Assembly: GCA_012800215.1 (NCBI GenBank)
Contig: JAAZJT010000039.1
Coordinates: forward strand, 1 to 9,404
Reading direction: 5' to 3'
DNA length: 9,404 nt
From: Bacillota bacterium
Lineage (GTDB): Bacteria > Bacillota > Dethiobacteria > Dethiobacterales > Dethiobacteraceae
Under the pieces are notes generated by a model, which saw only the letters and a program-made list of their open reading frames with translations, had not been told where the DNA came from and ran no database searches. Positions 1-6,485 of this stretch are shown here, in pieces. How positions within the stretch are numbered: the stretch's first letter is position 1; each line of letters starts with the position of its first letter. Position numbers and translations under genes: made by a program.

Positions 1-77
1 GGCGTTATAACTTTTACTGGGTGTGCCTTTTGACGCAATACCGGGTCGCCATTAGTACGGATCTGGCGAAGAGCCAT
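1..77 (-). CDS. def: Peptide deformylase, N-terminal fragment (cut by window edge)
   Basis: Only the first 25 codons lie in the window; they read MALRQIRTNGDPVLRQKAHP followed by VKVIT. The pattern 'I...GDPVLRQKA.PV' is the typical N-terminus of peptide deformylase, the metalloenzyme that removes the formyl group from the initiator methionine of new proteins. The catalytic motifs (GxGLAAxQ, EGCLS, HExDH) lie outside the window and cannot be checked. The ATG at 77 is preceded by GAGGAAG (84-90), 6 nt upstream, which is a convincing ribosome binding site. The gene follows priA on the same strand after 37 nt with no hairpin between them, so the two are probably co-transcribed. priA-def is a common pairing in Firmicutes and supports the call despite the short fragment. 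Confidence 0.88.
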   Translation of the reverse strand, partial: MALRQIRTNGDPVLRQKAHPVKVIT

Positions 78-114
78 AATAATCTTCCTCTCATTTTAAC
101 TTCTACTAATATTA

Positions 115-2307
115 TTATAATAAATTCTGCGGTTCGACGTCCAGTGTTAAACGTACGCTTCCCGCCAATGGACTTTGCAAAAAATCAGCCGCTGCCGCTT
201 TTACAGCCTGACGGATTGTGTCTAATTTTTCACCGCGAACTAAAATCTGCCAGCGGTAACGTCCCCGGACTTTTTCAATGGGACAGGGAGAGGGCCCTAA
301 AACATCAACAGAATCAGCCAAAACTGAAACCAAATATGAACAAGCATTGACAACCTGCCTTTCATTATCGCCACTAACTAATAAGCGGATTAAGAAACTA
401 AATGGAGGGTAGCCCAATTCGGAACGCAATTTGCTCTCCTGGGCATAAAATGCCTCAAAATCATGATTTTTAGCCGTCATAATTGCATAATGCTCCGGTG
501 TATATGTCTGCACAACCACCTTGCCTGCCAGAGAACCGCGACCGGCACGTCCTGCCACTTGAGTTAGCAGCTGAAAAGTTCTTTCACCTGCCCTTAAATC
601 AGGTAAATTAAGGGCAGTATCGGCAGTAATCACTCCTACCAGCGTAACATTGGGGAAATCCAAACCTTTGGCTATCATTTGCGTTCCCACCATAACATCA
701 GCTTCTTGACGTTTAAAACGGTTTAGTATTTTTTGGTGCTGGCCTTTTTTGCCTGTAGTATCTGCATCAATGCGTACAACACGTATGTCTGGGAATTGTT
801 TACGCAATTCGGCTTCAACTTTCTGTGTGCCTGTACCAAAATGCCTAATATAACGTCCACTACAGGCAGGGCAGGTATTTGGATACTCCGCAGTATAATC
901 ACAATAGTGGCAGCGCAATTTTGTGCTGGAAAGATGGTATTTTAAAGAAACATTGCAGGCCGGACAACGCATCACATGACCACATTCACGGCACAAAACA
1001 AACGTAGCATAGCCCCGGCGATTAAGAAACAGAATTGCCTGCTGCCGCTGTTTTAATGTTTCCTGCAGAGCGGCTATAAGTGTACGGCTAAAAATACTTT
1101 TGTGACCGTCTTTTAACTCTTGGCGCATATCAACAATCTCTACCGGAGGCAGCGGCCTGTTGGCAATACGCTCAGGCAAATGCAGTAAAGTGTAATCTCC
1201 GCATTCGGCATGCCGGAAAGATTCCAGGGACGGAGTGGCACTGCCTAATATTACAGTAGCAGCATGCCATTTTGCCCGCCATAAAGCAATATCACGCGCA
1301 TGATAATGGGGTCGCTCTTCCTGCTTATAAGTAGATTCATGTTCTTCATCTAAGATTATTAATCCCAGTTTTTGTACCGGAGCAAAAACAGCAGAGCGGG
1401 CGCCAATGACAACCAAAGCCTCACCATTGGCCACACGGCACCATTCATCATAACGTTCCCCTGCGGAAAGACGGCTATGCAAAACTGCTACCCGTTCCCC
1501 AAAACGACTAACAAAACGTTCCGTCATTTGTGGCGTTAAAGCAATTTCAGGAACCAGAACGATACTGGCTTCACCTTGCGCGAGTCTTTTAGCAATCGCT
1601 TGCAGATAGATTTCCGTTTTCCCACTCCCTGTTACACCAAACAACAAAAAAGGTTTTTTCAAAACGTCATTATTGATAGATGCCAATGATTTTTTTTGTT
1701 CATCAGTCAGTATAACCGGCTCTTCTTTGTCTGCCGTCATATCAGCTAACGGATCACGGCGTATTATTTGCTCCGAGATTTCCACCCAGCCTTTTTTTGC
1801 CAAAGAATTCACTGTGGCGGCACTTACACCGACCTGTACGAGCCTGCTTAGTGTTAATGATTTATTTTGACGCAGCAGTCTTAAAGCTAACTCCTGTTTC
1901 TTCCCCCTAGGTTGAGCTGTATAACCTTCTTCCCTCAGATTAGCGACTTTTACTTTTTTCGCACGCAAACCTATGCCCGGTCTTCCTTTTGCCGGTACCA
2001 TAGCTGCCAGAAAATCTACCTGCCGGCAAAGATAATAGTGTGCAGCCCAGGTAGATAATGCGATTAATTCAGGAGTTAAAAGCGGTTGTTCATCCAATAC
2101 TTTAACTATTGCTTTTAAACTGTTACTTGTGGATGGCTTTTGATTATGTAAGCGCACACAAAAACCTTCCACTTTACGCGAACCGAAAGGAACCAGCACA
2201 CGGCATCCCACTACTATCTCATCCATTTGTTCAGGAACAATATATGTAAAGGGGTGCTCAACCCGCAAAGAATGAATATTAATAATGATATCAGCAAATT
2301 TCTCCAC
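115..2307 (-). CDS. priA: Primosomal protein N' (replication restart helicase PriA)
   Basis: PriA is a superfamily 2, 3'-to-5' DNA helicase that recognises stalled or repaired replication forks and reloads the replicative helicase. The 730-residue product is close to E. coli PriA in length. Visible in order: an N-terminal fork-binding region (about 1-105); Walker A GVTGSGKT (224-231); the DEEH box (320-323); motif III GSATPS (355-360); an inserted zinc-binding region with eight cysteines at 439, 442, 448, 451, 466, 469, 479 and 482, the full two-zinc set; GTQMIAKGLDFP (541-552); motif VI QVAGRAGR (583-590); and a C-terminal domain starting near ELGYPPF (630-636). All catalytic and zinc residues appear intact. 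The start is GTG at 2307, with GGAGG 5 nt upstream. In related genomes priA follows coaBC directly; here an oppositely oriented spoIIM-like gene lies between them, so priA probably needs its own promoter or read-through from coaBC. Confidence 0.97.
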   Translation of the reverse strand: MEKFADIIINIHSLRVEHPFTYIVPEQMDEIVVGCRVLVPFGSRKVEGFCVRLHNQKPSTSNSLKAIVKVLDEQPLLTPELIALSTWAAHYYLCRQVDFLAAMVPAKGRPGIGLRAKKVKVANLREEGYTAQPRGKKQELALRLLRQNKSLTLSRLVQVGVSAATVNSLAKKGWVEISEQIIRRDPLADMTADKEEPVILTDEQKKSLASINNDVLKKPFLLFGVTGSGKTEIYLQAIAKRLAQGEASIVLVPEIALTPQMTERFVSRFGERVAVLHSRLSAGERYDEWCRVANGEALVVIGARSAVFAPVQKLGLIILDEEHESTYKQEERPHYHARDIALWRAKWHAATVILGSATPSLESFRHAECGDYTLLHLPERIANRPLPPVEIVDMRQELKDGHKSIFSRTLIAALQETLKQRQQAILFLNRRGYATFVLCRECGHVMRCPACNVSLKYHLSSTKLRCHYCDYTAEYPNTCPACSGRYIRHFGTGTQKVEAELRKQFPDIRVVRIDADTTGKKGQHQKILNRFKRQEADVMVGTQMIAKGLDFPNVTLVGVITADTALNLPDLRAGERTFQLLTQVAGRAGRGSLAGKVVVQTYTPEHYAIMTAKNHDFEAFYAQESKLRSELGYPPFSFLIRLLVSGDNERQVVNACSYLVSVLADSVDVLGPSPCPIEKVRGRYRWQILVRGEKLDTIRQAVKAAAADFLQSPLAGSVRLTLDVEPQNLL

Positions 2308-2383
2308 GTTGTCCTCCGTCTGCTATTCTTGCTTTGGTATTCAACACACATGCCCACTTCCCCTTGTAATAACTACAATTATC

Positions 2384-2413
2384 TTGCAAATAAACTATCG
2401 ACAGCAGTATAAT
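2384..2413 (+). promoter_or_regulatory. Candidate sigma-A promoter of the spoIIM-like gene
   Basis: TTGCAA (2384-2389) and a perfect TATAAT (2408-2413) are separated by 18 nt. Transcription would begin near 2420, almost on top of the Shine-Dalgarno sequence (GGGAGG, 2419-2424) of the gene starting at 2432, giving a leader of only about 12 nt. Just upstream, TTGTA-5 nt-TACAA (2364-2378) forms a small inverted repeat, but arms of 5 bp can arise by chance. No good sigma-E style -10 is visible here. Confidence 0.6.
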
Positions 2414-2431
2414 GGACAGGGAGGTAGAATT

Positions 2432-3046
2432 ATGACAAAAAATTTTTTGGCAGTGATTCGGGAAAATCGTTCTTGGATAATTTTAGCTTTCCTCTTTTTT
2501 TTAGGCGGGCTGGTCTTATCCTATTCGGCTTTAACCCAAGAACCTGGAATTATCAGCATACTAGAAGAAAATTTACTGGCAGCGCTTAAAGATTTAGGAG
2601 AAGAGATTTTTAACGTCTCAGCGTTGGAAGGCGTAATGCTGCTAATTATTAATAATATCTTTGCCACTGCTCAAATTATTTTTTTGGGCATCTTTTTAGG
2701 AGTACCAACATTAATTTCTGCCATTGCCAATGGTTCAGTTTTGGGAATTTTAGCTTTTCAGTTAACACAAGAAGGAATCGCCCCTGTTCCATTTATCTTA
2801 GCAGGAGTCCTGCCGCACGGAATCTTTGAACTTCCGGCCTTTTTCCTCAGTGTAGCCTTAGGTTTAAAATTAGGTTATCATATTGTTTTCCCACTGCCTA
2901 ACTTATCGCGTAAAGACTCACTTCGTCTGATTTTACATGAAATTCGCATTTCCATGCCATTTATTATTGGACTTTTATTAGTCGCAGCTTTTATAGAAAT
3001 ATTTATAACACCACTTTTTTTAAGTTCATTTACTGGGTTAATCTAA
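2432..3046 (+). CDS. spoIIM: SpoIIM-family (DUF95) integral membrane protein
   Basis: The product is a 204-residue, very hydrophobic protein, close in length to Bacillus SpoIIM. It has about five membrane segments (roughly 14-33, 66-90, 93-110, 120-147 and 173-195). The motif GVLPHGIFELPAF (125-137) in the fourth segment is the hallmark of the SpoIIM/DUF95 family. In Bacillus, SpoIIM works with SpoIID and SpoIIP in the peptidoglycan-remodelling complex that drives forespore engulfment. The family also has members in non-sporulating organisms, so a sporulation role is inferred. The frame is open upstream to 2285, but the start at 2432 is preferred: GGGAGG (2419-2424) sits 7 nt upstream, and the longer form would overlap priA and add a non-hydrophobic tail. 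It is the only complete plus-strand gene in the window, with its own promoter and terminator, and it splits an otherwise conserved coaBC-priA series. Confidence 0.85.
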   Translation: MTKNFLAVIRENRSWIILAFLFFLGGLVLSYSALTQEPGIISILEENLLAALKDLGEEIFNVSALEGVMLLIINNIFATAQIIFLGIFLGVPTLISAIANGSVLGILAFQLTQEGIAPVPFILAGVLPHGIFELPAFFLSVALGLKLGYHIVFPLPNLSRKDSLRLILHEIRISMPFIIGLLLVAAFIEIFITPLFLSSFTGLI

Positions 3047-3065
3047 TTTCAACTAATTATGATTT

Positions 3066-3101
3066 AATAACCCCGTCAATTAACTGACGGGGTTATTTTT
3101 T
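3066..3101 (+). terminator. Rho-independent terminator of spoIIM, overlapping the coaBC 3' end
   Basis: AATAACCCCGTCA (3066-3078) and TGACGGGGTTATT (3085-3097) form a perfect 13-bp stem with a 6-nt loop, and the plus strand continues into a T-run (3096-3101). It begins 19 nt after the spoIIM stop. On the minus strand the right arm is read as the last coaBC codons, and the coaBC stop (3080-3082) falls in the loop. The minus-strand sequence after the hairpin, AAATCATAATTAG, has no real U-tract, so termination of coaBC there is doubtful. Confidence 0.92.
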
Positions 3102-4282
3102 AATTCTTTTACAGCATTTAAAACTTCCCTTGCCACTTGGTGCTTGGTCATTTTAGGGAATTGCTTTTCCTCCCCGTTCCGGTAAAAAATCTGAATTATA
3201 TTGGTGTCTGCTGCAAACCCAGCACCCTCCTGCAGCACATTATTAGCTACAATTAAATCTAATTTTTTTTGTATTAACTTTTTTTCTGCATTCTCACGTA
3301 AATTATCAGTCTCTGCTGCAAAACCCACTAATATTTGTTGCTGCTTTTGCCTACCCAGTTCTGCGAGAATATCCGGGTTTTGAACTAAAACAAGGTTCAA
3401 TTCATTACCTTTTTTTATTTTTTGTTTGCATTGGCGCAGGGGTCGGTAATCTGCAACAGCCGCCGCTTTAACTACCACATCAACAGCAGGAAAATGAGCA
3501 GTAACAGCATCGTACATTTCCTGAGCTGTTGTGACCATTATTGTCTTTACACCCGGCGGCGGCATAAGATCAACCGGCCCTGAAATTAATGTAACATCAG
3601 CCCCCAAGAGAGCAGCCACTTCAGCAACAGCATAGCCCATTTTACCGCTGGAGCGGTTTGTAAGAAAGCGAATAGGATCTATTGCTTCACGGGTAGGGCC
3701 AGCAGTAACCAATACATGTTTGCCCTGCCAGAAGGGATCTGCCAATAAGAGCTGGCATGCTGCCGTAAAAATTGCTTGAGGTTCCGACATACGACCGCGC
3801 CCCTGGTCGCCACAGGCTAATTCCCCCTGCTCCGGACCAACAAAATGATAGCCAACAGCGGCTAATTTTTTCAAATTTGCTTGTTGCAGGGGATTTTCGT
3901 ACATATTTGTATTCATTGCTGGTGCTAATAAAATAGGACACTTGGCTGCCATCAAAGTTGTTGTCAAAAGATTATCTGCAATCCCATTGGCAATTTTCCC
4001 CAAAGTATTGGCAGTGGCTGGAGCAATAACAAAAAGGTCGGCCTCTTGCGCCAGGCCGACATGCTCTACTGAAAAACGTTCGCTACCAATAAAAAGCCGG
4101 TCATACACAGGTTGCTTGCTAATGGTCTGAAAAGTTAAAGGGGTAACAAATTGTTTAGCTGCCTCTGTCATTACTACACGCACCTGTGCACCAGCCTTAA
4201 CAAACAGCCGGCAAAGTTCCACTGCTTTATAAACAGCAATGCCACCGGTTACACCAAGGATAATGTGCTGACCCGCTAGCAT
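3080..4282 (-). CDS. coaBC: Bifunctional phosphopantothenoylcysteine decarboxylase / phosphopantothenate-cysteine ligase
   Basis: CoaBC carries out two successive steps of coenzyme A synthesis: joining cysteine to 4'-phosphopantothenate (CoaB, C-terminal half) and decarboxylating the product to 4'-phosphopantetheine (CoaC, FMN-dependent N-terminal half). The 400-residue length is normal. CoaC features are GVTGGIAVYK (10-19), the active-site histidine H74 in SVEHVGLA, PAMNTNMYENP (121-131) and the catalytic cysteine C157 in ACGDQGRGRM. CoaB features are AGPTREAIDPIRFLTNRSSGKMG (about 194-216), AAAVADY (273-279) and the lysine-rich KIKKG (288-292). The ATG at 4282 follows the rpoZ stop by 1 nt and uses AGGAGA inside the rpoZ end as its ribosome binding site, so it is probably translationally coupled. 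The stop codon lies inside the loop of the convergent spoIIM terminator. Runs of A7 and A8 occur around codons 333-342 but the frame is intact. Confidence 0.97.
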   Translation of the reverse strand: MLAGQHIILGVTGGIAVYKAVELCRLFVKAGAQVRVVMTEAAKQFVTPLTFQTISKQPVYDRLFIGSERFSVEHVGLAQEADLFVIAPATANTLGKIANGIADNLLTTTLMAAKCPILLAPAMNTNMYENPLQQANLKKLAAVGYHFVGPEQGELACGDQGRGRMSEPQAIFTAACQLLLADPFWQGKHVLVTAGPTREAIDPIRFLTNRSSGKMGYAVAEVAALLGADVTLISGPVDLMPPPGVKTIMVTTAQEMYDAVTAHFPAVDVVVKAAAVADYRPLRQCKQKIKKGNELNLVLVQNPDILAELGRQKQQQILVGFAAETDNLRENAEKKLIQKKLDLIVANNVLQEGAGFAADTNIIQIFYRNGEEKQFPKMTKHQVAREVLNAVKELKNNPVS

Positions 4283-4283
4283 T

Positions 4284-4490
4284 TTAATTCTCCTGCTTTT
4301 TTACACGTTCGTAGCCAATTTTACCTGCAGCAATTTCTTCAAGCGCAATGGTAACATCTTTATTGGAATTGGTTTCAATAAGCCTAGGCGCGCCTTCATT
4401 TAACATACGTGCCCTTTTTGCAGTTGTAATTACCAGTGTATATTTACTATCAACCTTTTCCATTAAGTCATCTATAGATGGATAGATCAT
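4284..4490 (-). CDS. rpoZ: DNA-directed RNA polymerase omega subunit
   Basis: Omega is the small accessory subunit that helps fold and hold the beta' subunit during RNA polymerase assembly. The 68-residue product begins MIYPSIDDLMEKVDSKYTLV, a typical Firmicutes omega N-terminus. It continues with the conserved TTAKRARMLNEG segment (22-33), which corresponds to the ARRARQL motif of other omegas, and ends with the ALEEIAAGKI helix (49-58). Its length is almost that of Bacillus omega (67 residues). The ATG at 4488-4490 overlaps the gmk stop in an ATGA arrangement (4 nt shared), and the ribosome binding site AAGGAGG is embedded in the last gmk codons (Lys-Glu-Val). Translation is therefore probably coupled to gmk. 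coaBC follows after 1 nt. Confidence 0.96.
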   Translation of the reverse strand: MIYPSIDDLMEKVDSKYTLVITTAKRARMLNEGAPRLIETNSNKDVTIALEEIAAGKIGYERVKKQEN

Positions 4491-5104
4491 TTTTCTACCT
4501 CCTTTGCAAATGCCTGCAACAGTTCAATATTTCGCTGCACCTTGAGCATTTCTGCCTGAATAATGGCATAAATGCGGTCACATGCTGCGTCGATATGATC
4601 ATTAACCACCACATATTTATATTTTTCTGCCTGTGCCACCTCCAAGGCAGCAGCAGCCAAACGTTTTTGCATACTAGCTTTATCTTCTGTACCCCGTGCT
4701 ATGATGCGTGCACGAAGTTCCGCTGCTGAAGGGGGCAAGAGAAAAATAAAAACACCATTAGGATAGGTCTCCATAACCTGCAATGCGCCTTGGGGATCTA
4801 TTTCTAAAATAACATTACGCCCTTGCTGTAGCAATTTTTCTACTGTCTGGCGTGGGGTGCCGTAAAAATGATCATAAACCTTGGCGTACTCTAAGAAATT
4901 TTTTTTTAGAATATCTGCTTCAAATTCTTCCTTGCCAACGAAATAATAATTAACGCCTTCCTTTTCACCGAGGCGTGGTTTACGTGTAGTTTTAGATACA
5001 GAAAGTACTAGTTCAGGATCTTTGTCCAATAAAGCCTTACAAACCGTACCTTTACCTACCCCTGAAGGTCCGGATAACACAACTAATAAGCCTGATTTTG
5101 CCAC
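4487..5104 (-). CDS. gmk: Guanylate kinase
   Basis: Guanylate kinase phosphorylates GMP to GDP with ATP, an essential step in GTP supply; in Firmicutes it is a known target of (p)ppGpp inhibition. The 205-residue length is normal. The P-loop GPSGVGKGT is at 12-20. The GMP-binding segment SKTTRKPRLGEKEGVNYYF is at 37-55, YGTP at 81-84, EIDPQGA at 101-107 (usually EIDVQGA), and the lid arginines are near RARIIARGTE (131-140). The start is GTG at 5104, with CGGAGG about 6 nt upstream. remA ends 21 nt before it, and the 3' end overlaps rpoZ by 4 nt, so gmk is in a tight operon. A run of nine A residues on the coding strand (plus 4899-4907) falls at codons 66-69; the frame is intact as given. Confidence 0.97.
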   Translation of the reverse strand: MAKSGLLVVLSGPSGVGKGTVCKALLDKDPELVLSVSKTTRKPRLGEKEGVNYYFVGKEEFEADILKKNFLEYAKVYDHFYGTPRQTVEKLLQQGRNVILEIDPQGALQVMETYPNGVFIFLLPPSAAELRARIIARGTEDKASMQKRLAAAALEVAQAEKYKYVVVNDHIDAACDRIYAIIQAEMLKVQRNIELLQAFAKEVEK

Positions 5105-5125
5105 AATTATCCTCCGGTTACTCTT

Positions 5126-5395
5126 TTATTCTTCATCCTCTGCCGCAGGTGTTTCTTTTACTTGCAATCTGTGCTTAACTGTTTCAGGTTGAACAGCAGA
5201 GAGAACAACATGCCCGCTATCAGTAATAATAACTGCACGAGTTCTTCTTCCATATGTAGCATCAATTAACATGCCACGATCTCTGGCTTCTGTAATAACC
5301 CTTTTAATGGGAGCCGATTCAGGGCTGACAATAGCAATAATACGGTTTGCAGAAACAATGTTGCCAAAGCCGATATTAATCAATTTAATTTGCAC
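5126..5395 (-). CDS. remA: RemA-family (DUF370) DNA-binding regulator
   Basis: The 89-residue product begins MQIKLINIGFGNIVSANRII and contains the family-typical stretches VSPESAPIKR (23-32) and GRRTRAVIITDSGHVVLSA (49-67). These identify it as RemA/DUF370 (formerly YlzA). In Bacillus subtilis RemA is a DNA-binding activator of extracellular matrix and osmoprotection genes. DUF370 proteins are also found in many Firmicutes without those targets, so the regulon here is unknown. The C-terminus ends in a short acidic tail (AAEDEE). The start is GTG at 5395, with GGGAGG about 8 nt upstream. It sits between yicC (110 nt upstream) and gmk (21 nt downstream), the usual place for this family. A candidate promoter directly upstream suggests it can be transcribed independently of yicC. 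Confidence 0.95.
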   Translation of the reverse strand: MQIKLINIGFGNIVSANRIIAIVSPESAPIKRVITEARDRGMLIDATYGRRTRAVIITDSGHVVLSAVQPETVKHRLQVKETPAAEDEE

Positions 5396-5447
5396 CGTTA
5401 GAACCTCCCTTTGCTCTGTTGCAGTTAACAGTTACACCATTGCTTTT

Positions 5448-5477
5448 AGTATAACGTATATCCGGGAAAAAATGCAA
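5448..5477 (-). promoter_or_regulatory. Candidate promoter for remA-gmk-rpoZ-coaBC
   Basis: On the minus strand TATACT (plus 5448-5453, 5 of 6 match to the -10 consensus) is preceded, 18 nt away, by TTGCAT (plus 5472-5477), a weak -35 with the key TTG. Transcription would start near 5441, giving a leader of about 45 nt. The leader contains a tandem TAACTG repeat (plus 5422-5434) of unknown meaning. The location in the 110-nt yicC-remA gap, the only sizeable gap between yicC and coaBC, supports an internal promoter. Confidence 0.45.
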
Positions 5478-5505
5478 GAGTCAAATCTAAGCGCCAAATA
5501 CTCTC

Positions 5506-6387
5506 TTATTCTATATTTTGCACCTGCTCACGTATTTTTTCTAATTCTGTTTTTAATTCTACTACAAGTTTTGCCACCAGATAATCATTAGCTTTTGAGC
5601 CAATCGTATTTGTTTCACGAAGCATTTCCTGCGTTATAAAATCAAGTTTTCGGCCAATAACACCATTTTGCTGAAGCGTTTCCCGGAAAGCTTTTATATG
5701 GCTGGACAAACGTACTAGTTCCTCTGTAACATTACTCCGGTCGGCAAAAATTGCCGCTTCAGTCAGCAAACGAGCCTGGTCTATTTCAACCTGCACCAGA
5801 TATTCTTTTAGCCGTTCCTCTATTTTTTTTCGGTATTCATCAACAATCAGTGGAGCCCTCTTTTCAATTTGAGCCACTATTTCCGCCAGCAGATTAAGGC
5901 GCATTTGAATATCAGCTTCCAAACGAGCGCCTTCTTCTTGACGCTGCTTAATTAAACTATGTATTGCTTGTTCTAAAACTGGTTTTAAAGTGGTCCACAC
6001 CTCATCTATATCCATTTGCTCCTTTTCAATAGAGATTACATCAGGGAGACGGGCCAGCATTGCTAAATCGGGCGACTGCTTAAGTGAACACAGCTCTCCT
6101 ATTTCAATTAATGCTTTTTGGTACGCCTGCACAAGTGCCCGATCCACAGCCACATTAATAGTATCATCTGCCTGACTCCGCCAGGAAATATTAATATCAA
6201 GATGTCCCCTACTTATCTCCTGCTGTACACAGCGGCGCACGTACTCTTCCACCGCCTGTATTTCCCGTGGCAATCTAATTGCAATATCCAAATAGCGATG
6301 GTTTACTGAACGTAACTCTACTTTTATGCGTAGTGCCTCGTGAGGATCATTTTCTGCCTGCCCATAACCCGTCATACTTGCTACCAT
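5506..6387 (-). CDS. yicC: YicC/YloC-family protein (putative endoribonuclease)
   Basis: The 293-residue product starts MVASMTGYGQ and shows the YicC family signature: SMTGYG at the N-terminus, ELRSVNHRYLDI and the C-terminal DUF1732 region with GRKLDFITQEMLRETNTIGSK near residues 242-262. E. coli YicC has been reported to be an endoribonuclease involved in small-RNA turnover; the role of the Firmicutes YloC homologue is less certain. The middle is rich in charged helices and probably forms a coiled coil (IEKRAPLIVDEYRKKIEERLKEY region). The frame is open to 6411, but the ATG at 6387 is chosen: GGAGAG (plus 6397-6402) lies 9 nt upstream, while the ATG at 6411 has no ribosome binding site and would add eight residues that family members lack. 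remA follows after 110 nt. Confidence 0.93.
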   Translation of the reverse strand: MVASMTGYGQAENDPHEALRIKVELRSVNHRYLDIAIRLPREIQAVEEYVRRCVQQEISRGHLDINISWRSQADDTINVAVDRALVQAYQKALIEIGELCSLKQSPDLAMLARLPDVISIEKEQMDIDEVWTTLKPVLEQAIHSLIKQRQEEGARLEADIQMRLNLLAEIVAQIEKRAPLIVDEYRKKIEERLKEYLVQVEIDQARLLTEAAIFADRSNVTEELVRLSSHIKAFRETLQQNGVIGRKLDFITQEMLRETNTIGSKANDYLVAKLVVELKTELEKIREQVQNIE

Positions 6388-6396
6388 TAGTAACTT

Positions 6397-6402
6397 CTCT
6401 CC
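6397..6402 (-). promoter_or_regulatory. Ribosome binding site deciding the yicC start
   Basis: GGAGAG on the minus strand lies 9 nt before the ATG at 6387. It falls inside the longer reading that would begin at 6411, so it favours the shorter protein starting MVASMTGYG, which agrees with the family N-terminus. Confidence 0.7.
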
Positions 6403-6439
6403 ATTCTGCATAAAATCAGCAAAAAACTCTTCATGCCAT

Positions 6440-6468
6440 ATTGTATCAAAAAATCAATATATCGCCAA
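6440..6468 (-). promoter_or_regulatory. Candidate sigma-A promoter of yicC
   Basis: On the minus strand TTGGCG (plus 6463-6468) and TACAAT (plus 6440-6445) are separated by 17 nt, matching the consensus at 4 of 6 and 5 of 6 positions. Transcription would begin near 6433, about 46 nt before the chosen yicC start. The -35 lies only about 17 nt after the yloB stop. No terminator hairpin is visible between yloB and yicC, so read-through from yloB is also possible. Confidence 0.6.
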
Positions 6469-6485
6469 ATTAAATACTTCTATAG

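Noticed and set aside
21..350. 109-codon plus-strand open frame over def and the priA 3' end
   Set aside because: It is antisense to clearly identified def and priA coding sequence, and its composition is not protein-like.
2285..2431. Upstream extension of the spoIIM frame to 253 residues
   Set aside because: It would overlap the priA start, lacks a ribosome binding site, and adds a non-family N-terminus; the start at 2432 has GGGAGG at good spacing.
5271..5591. 106-codon plus-strand open frame across the remA and yicC ends
   Set aside because: It is antisense to two well-supported genes, has no recognisable family and no convincing ribosome binding site; it looks like a shadow frame.
6388..6411. 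yicC start at 6411 (301 residues)
   Set aside because: There is no ribosome binding site before it, and family members begin close to SMTGYG; the start at 6387 has GGAGAG 9 nt upstream.
6412..6485. Terminator after yloB
   Set aside because: I looked for a hairpin with T-run on the minus strand between the yloB stop and yicC and found none; only the yicC promoter is supported.
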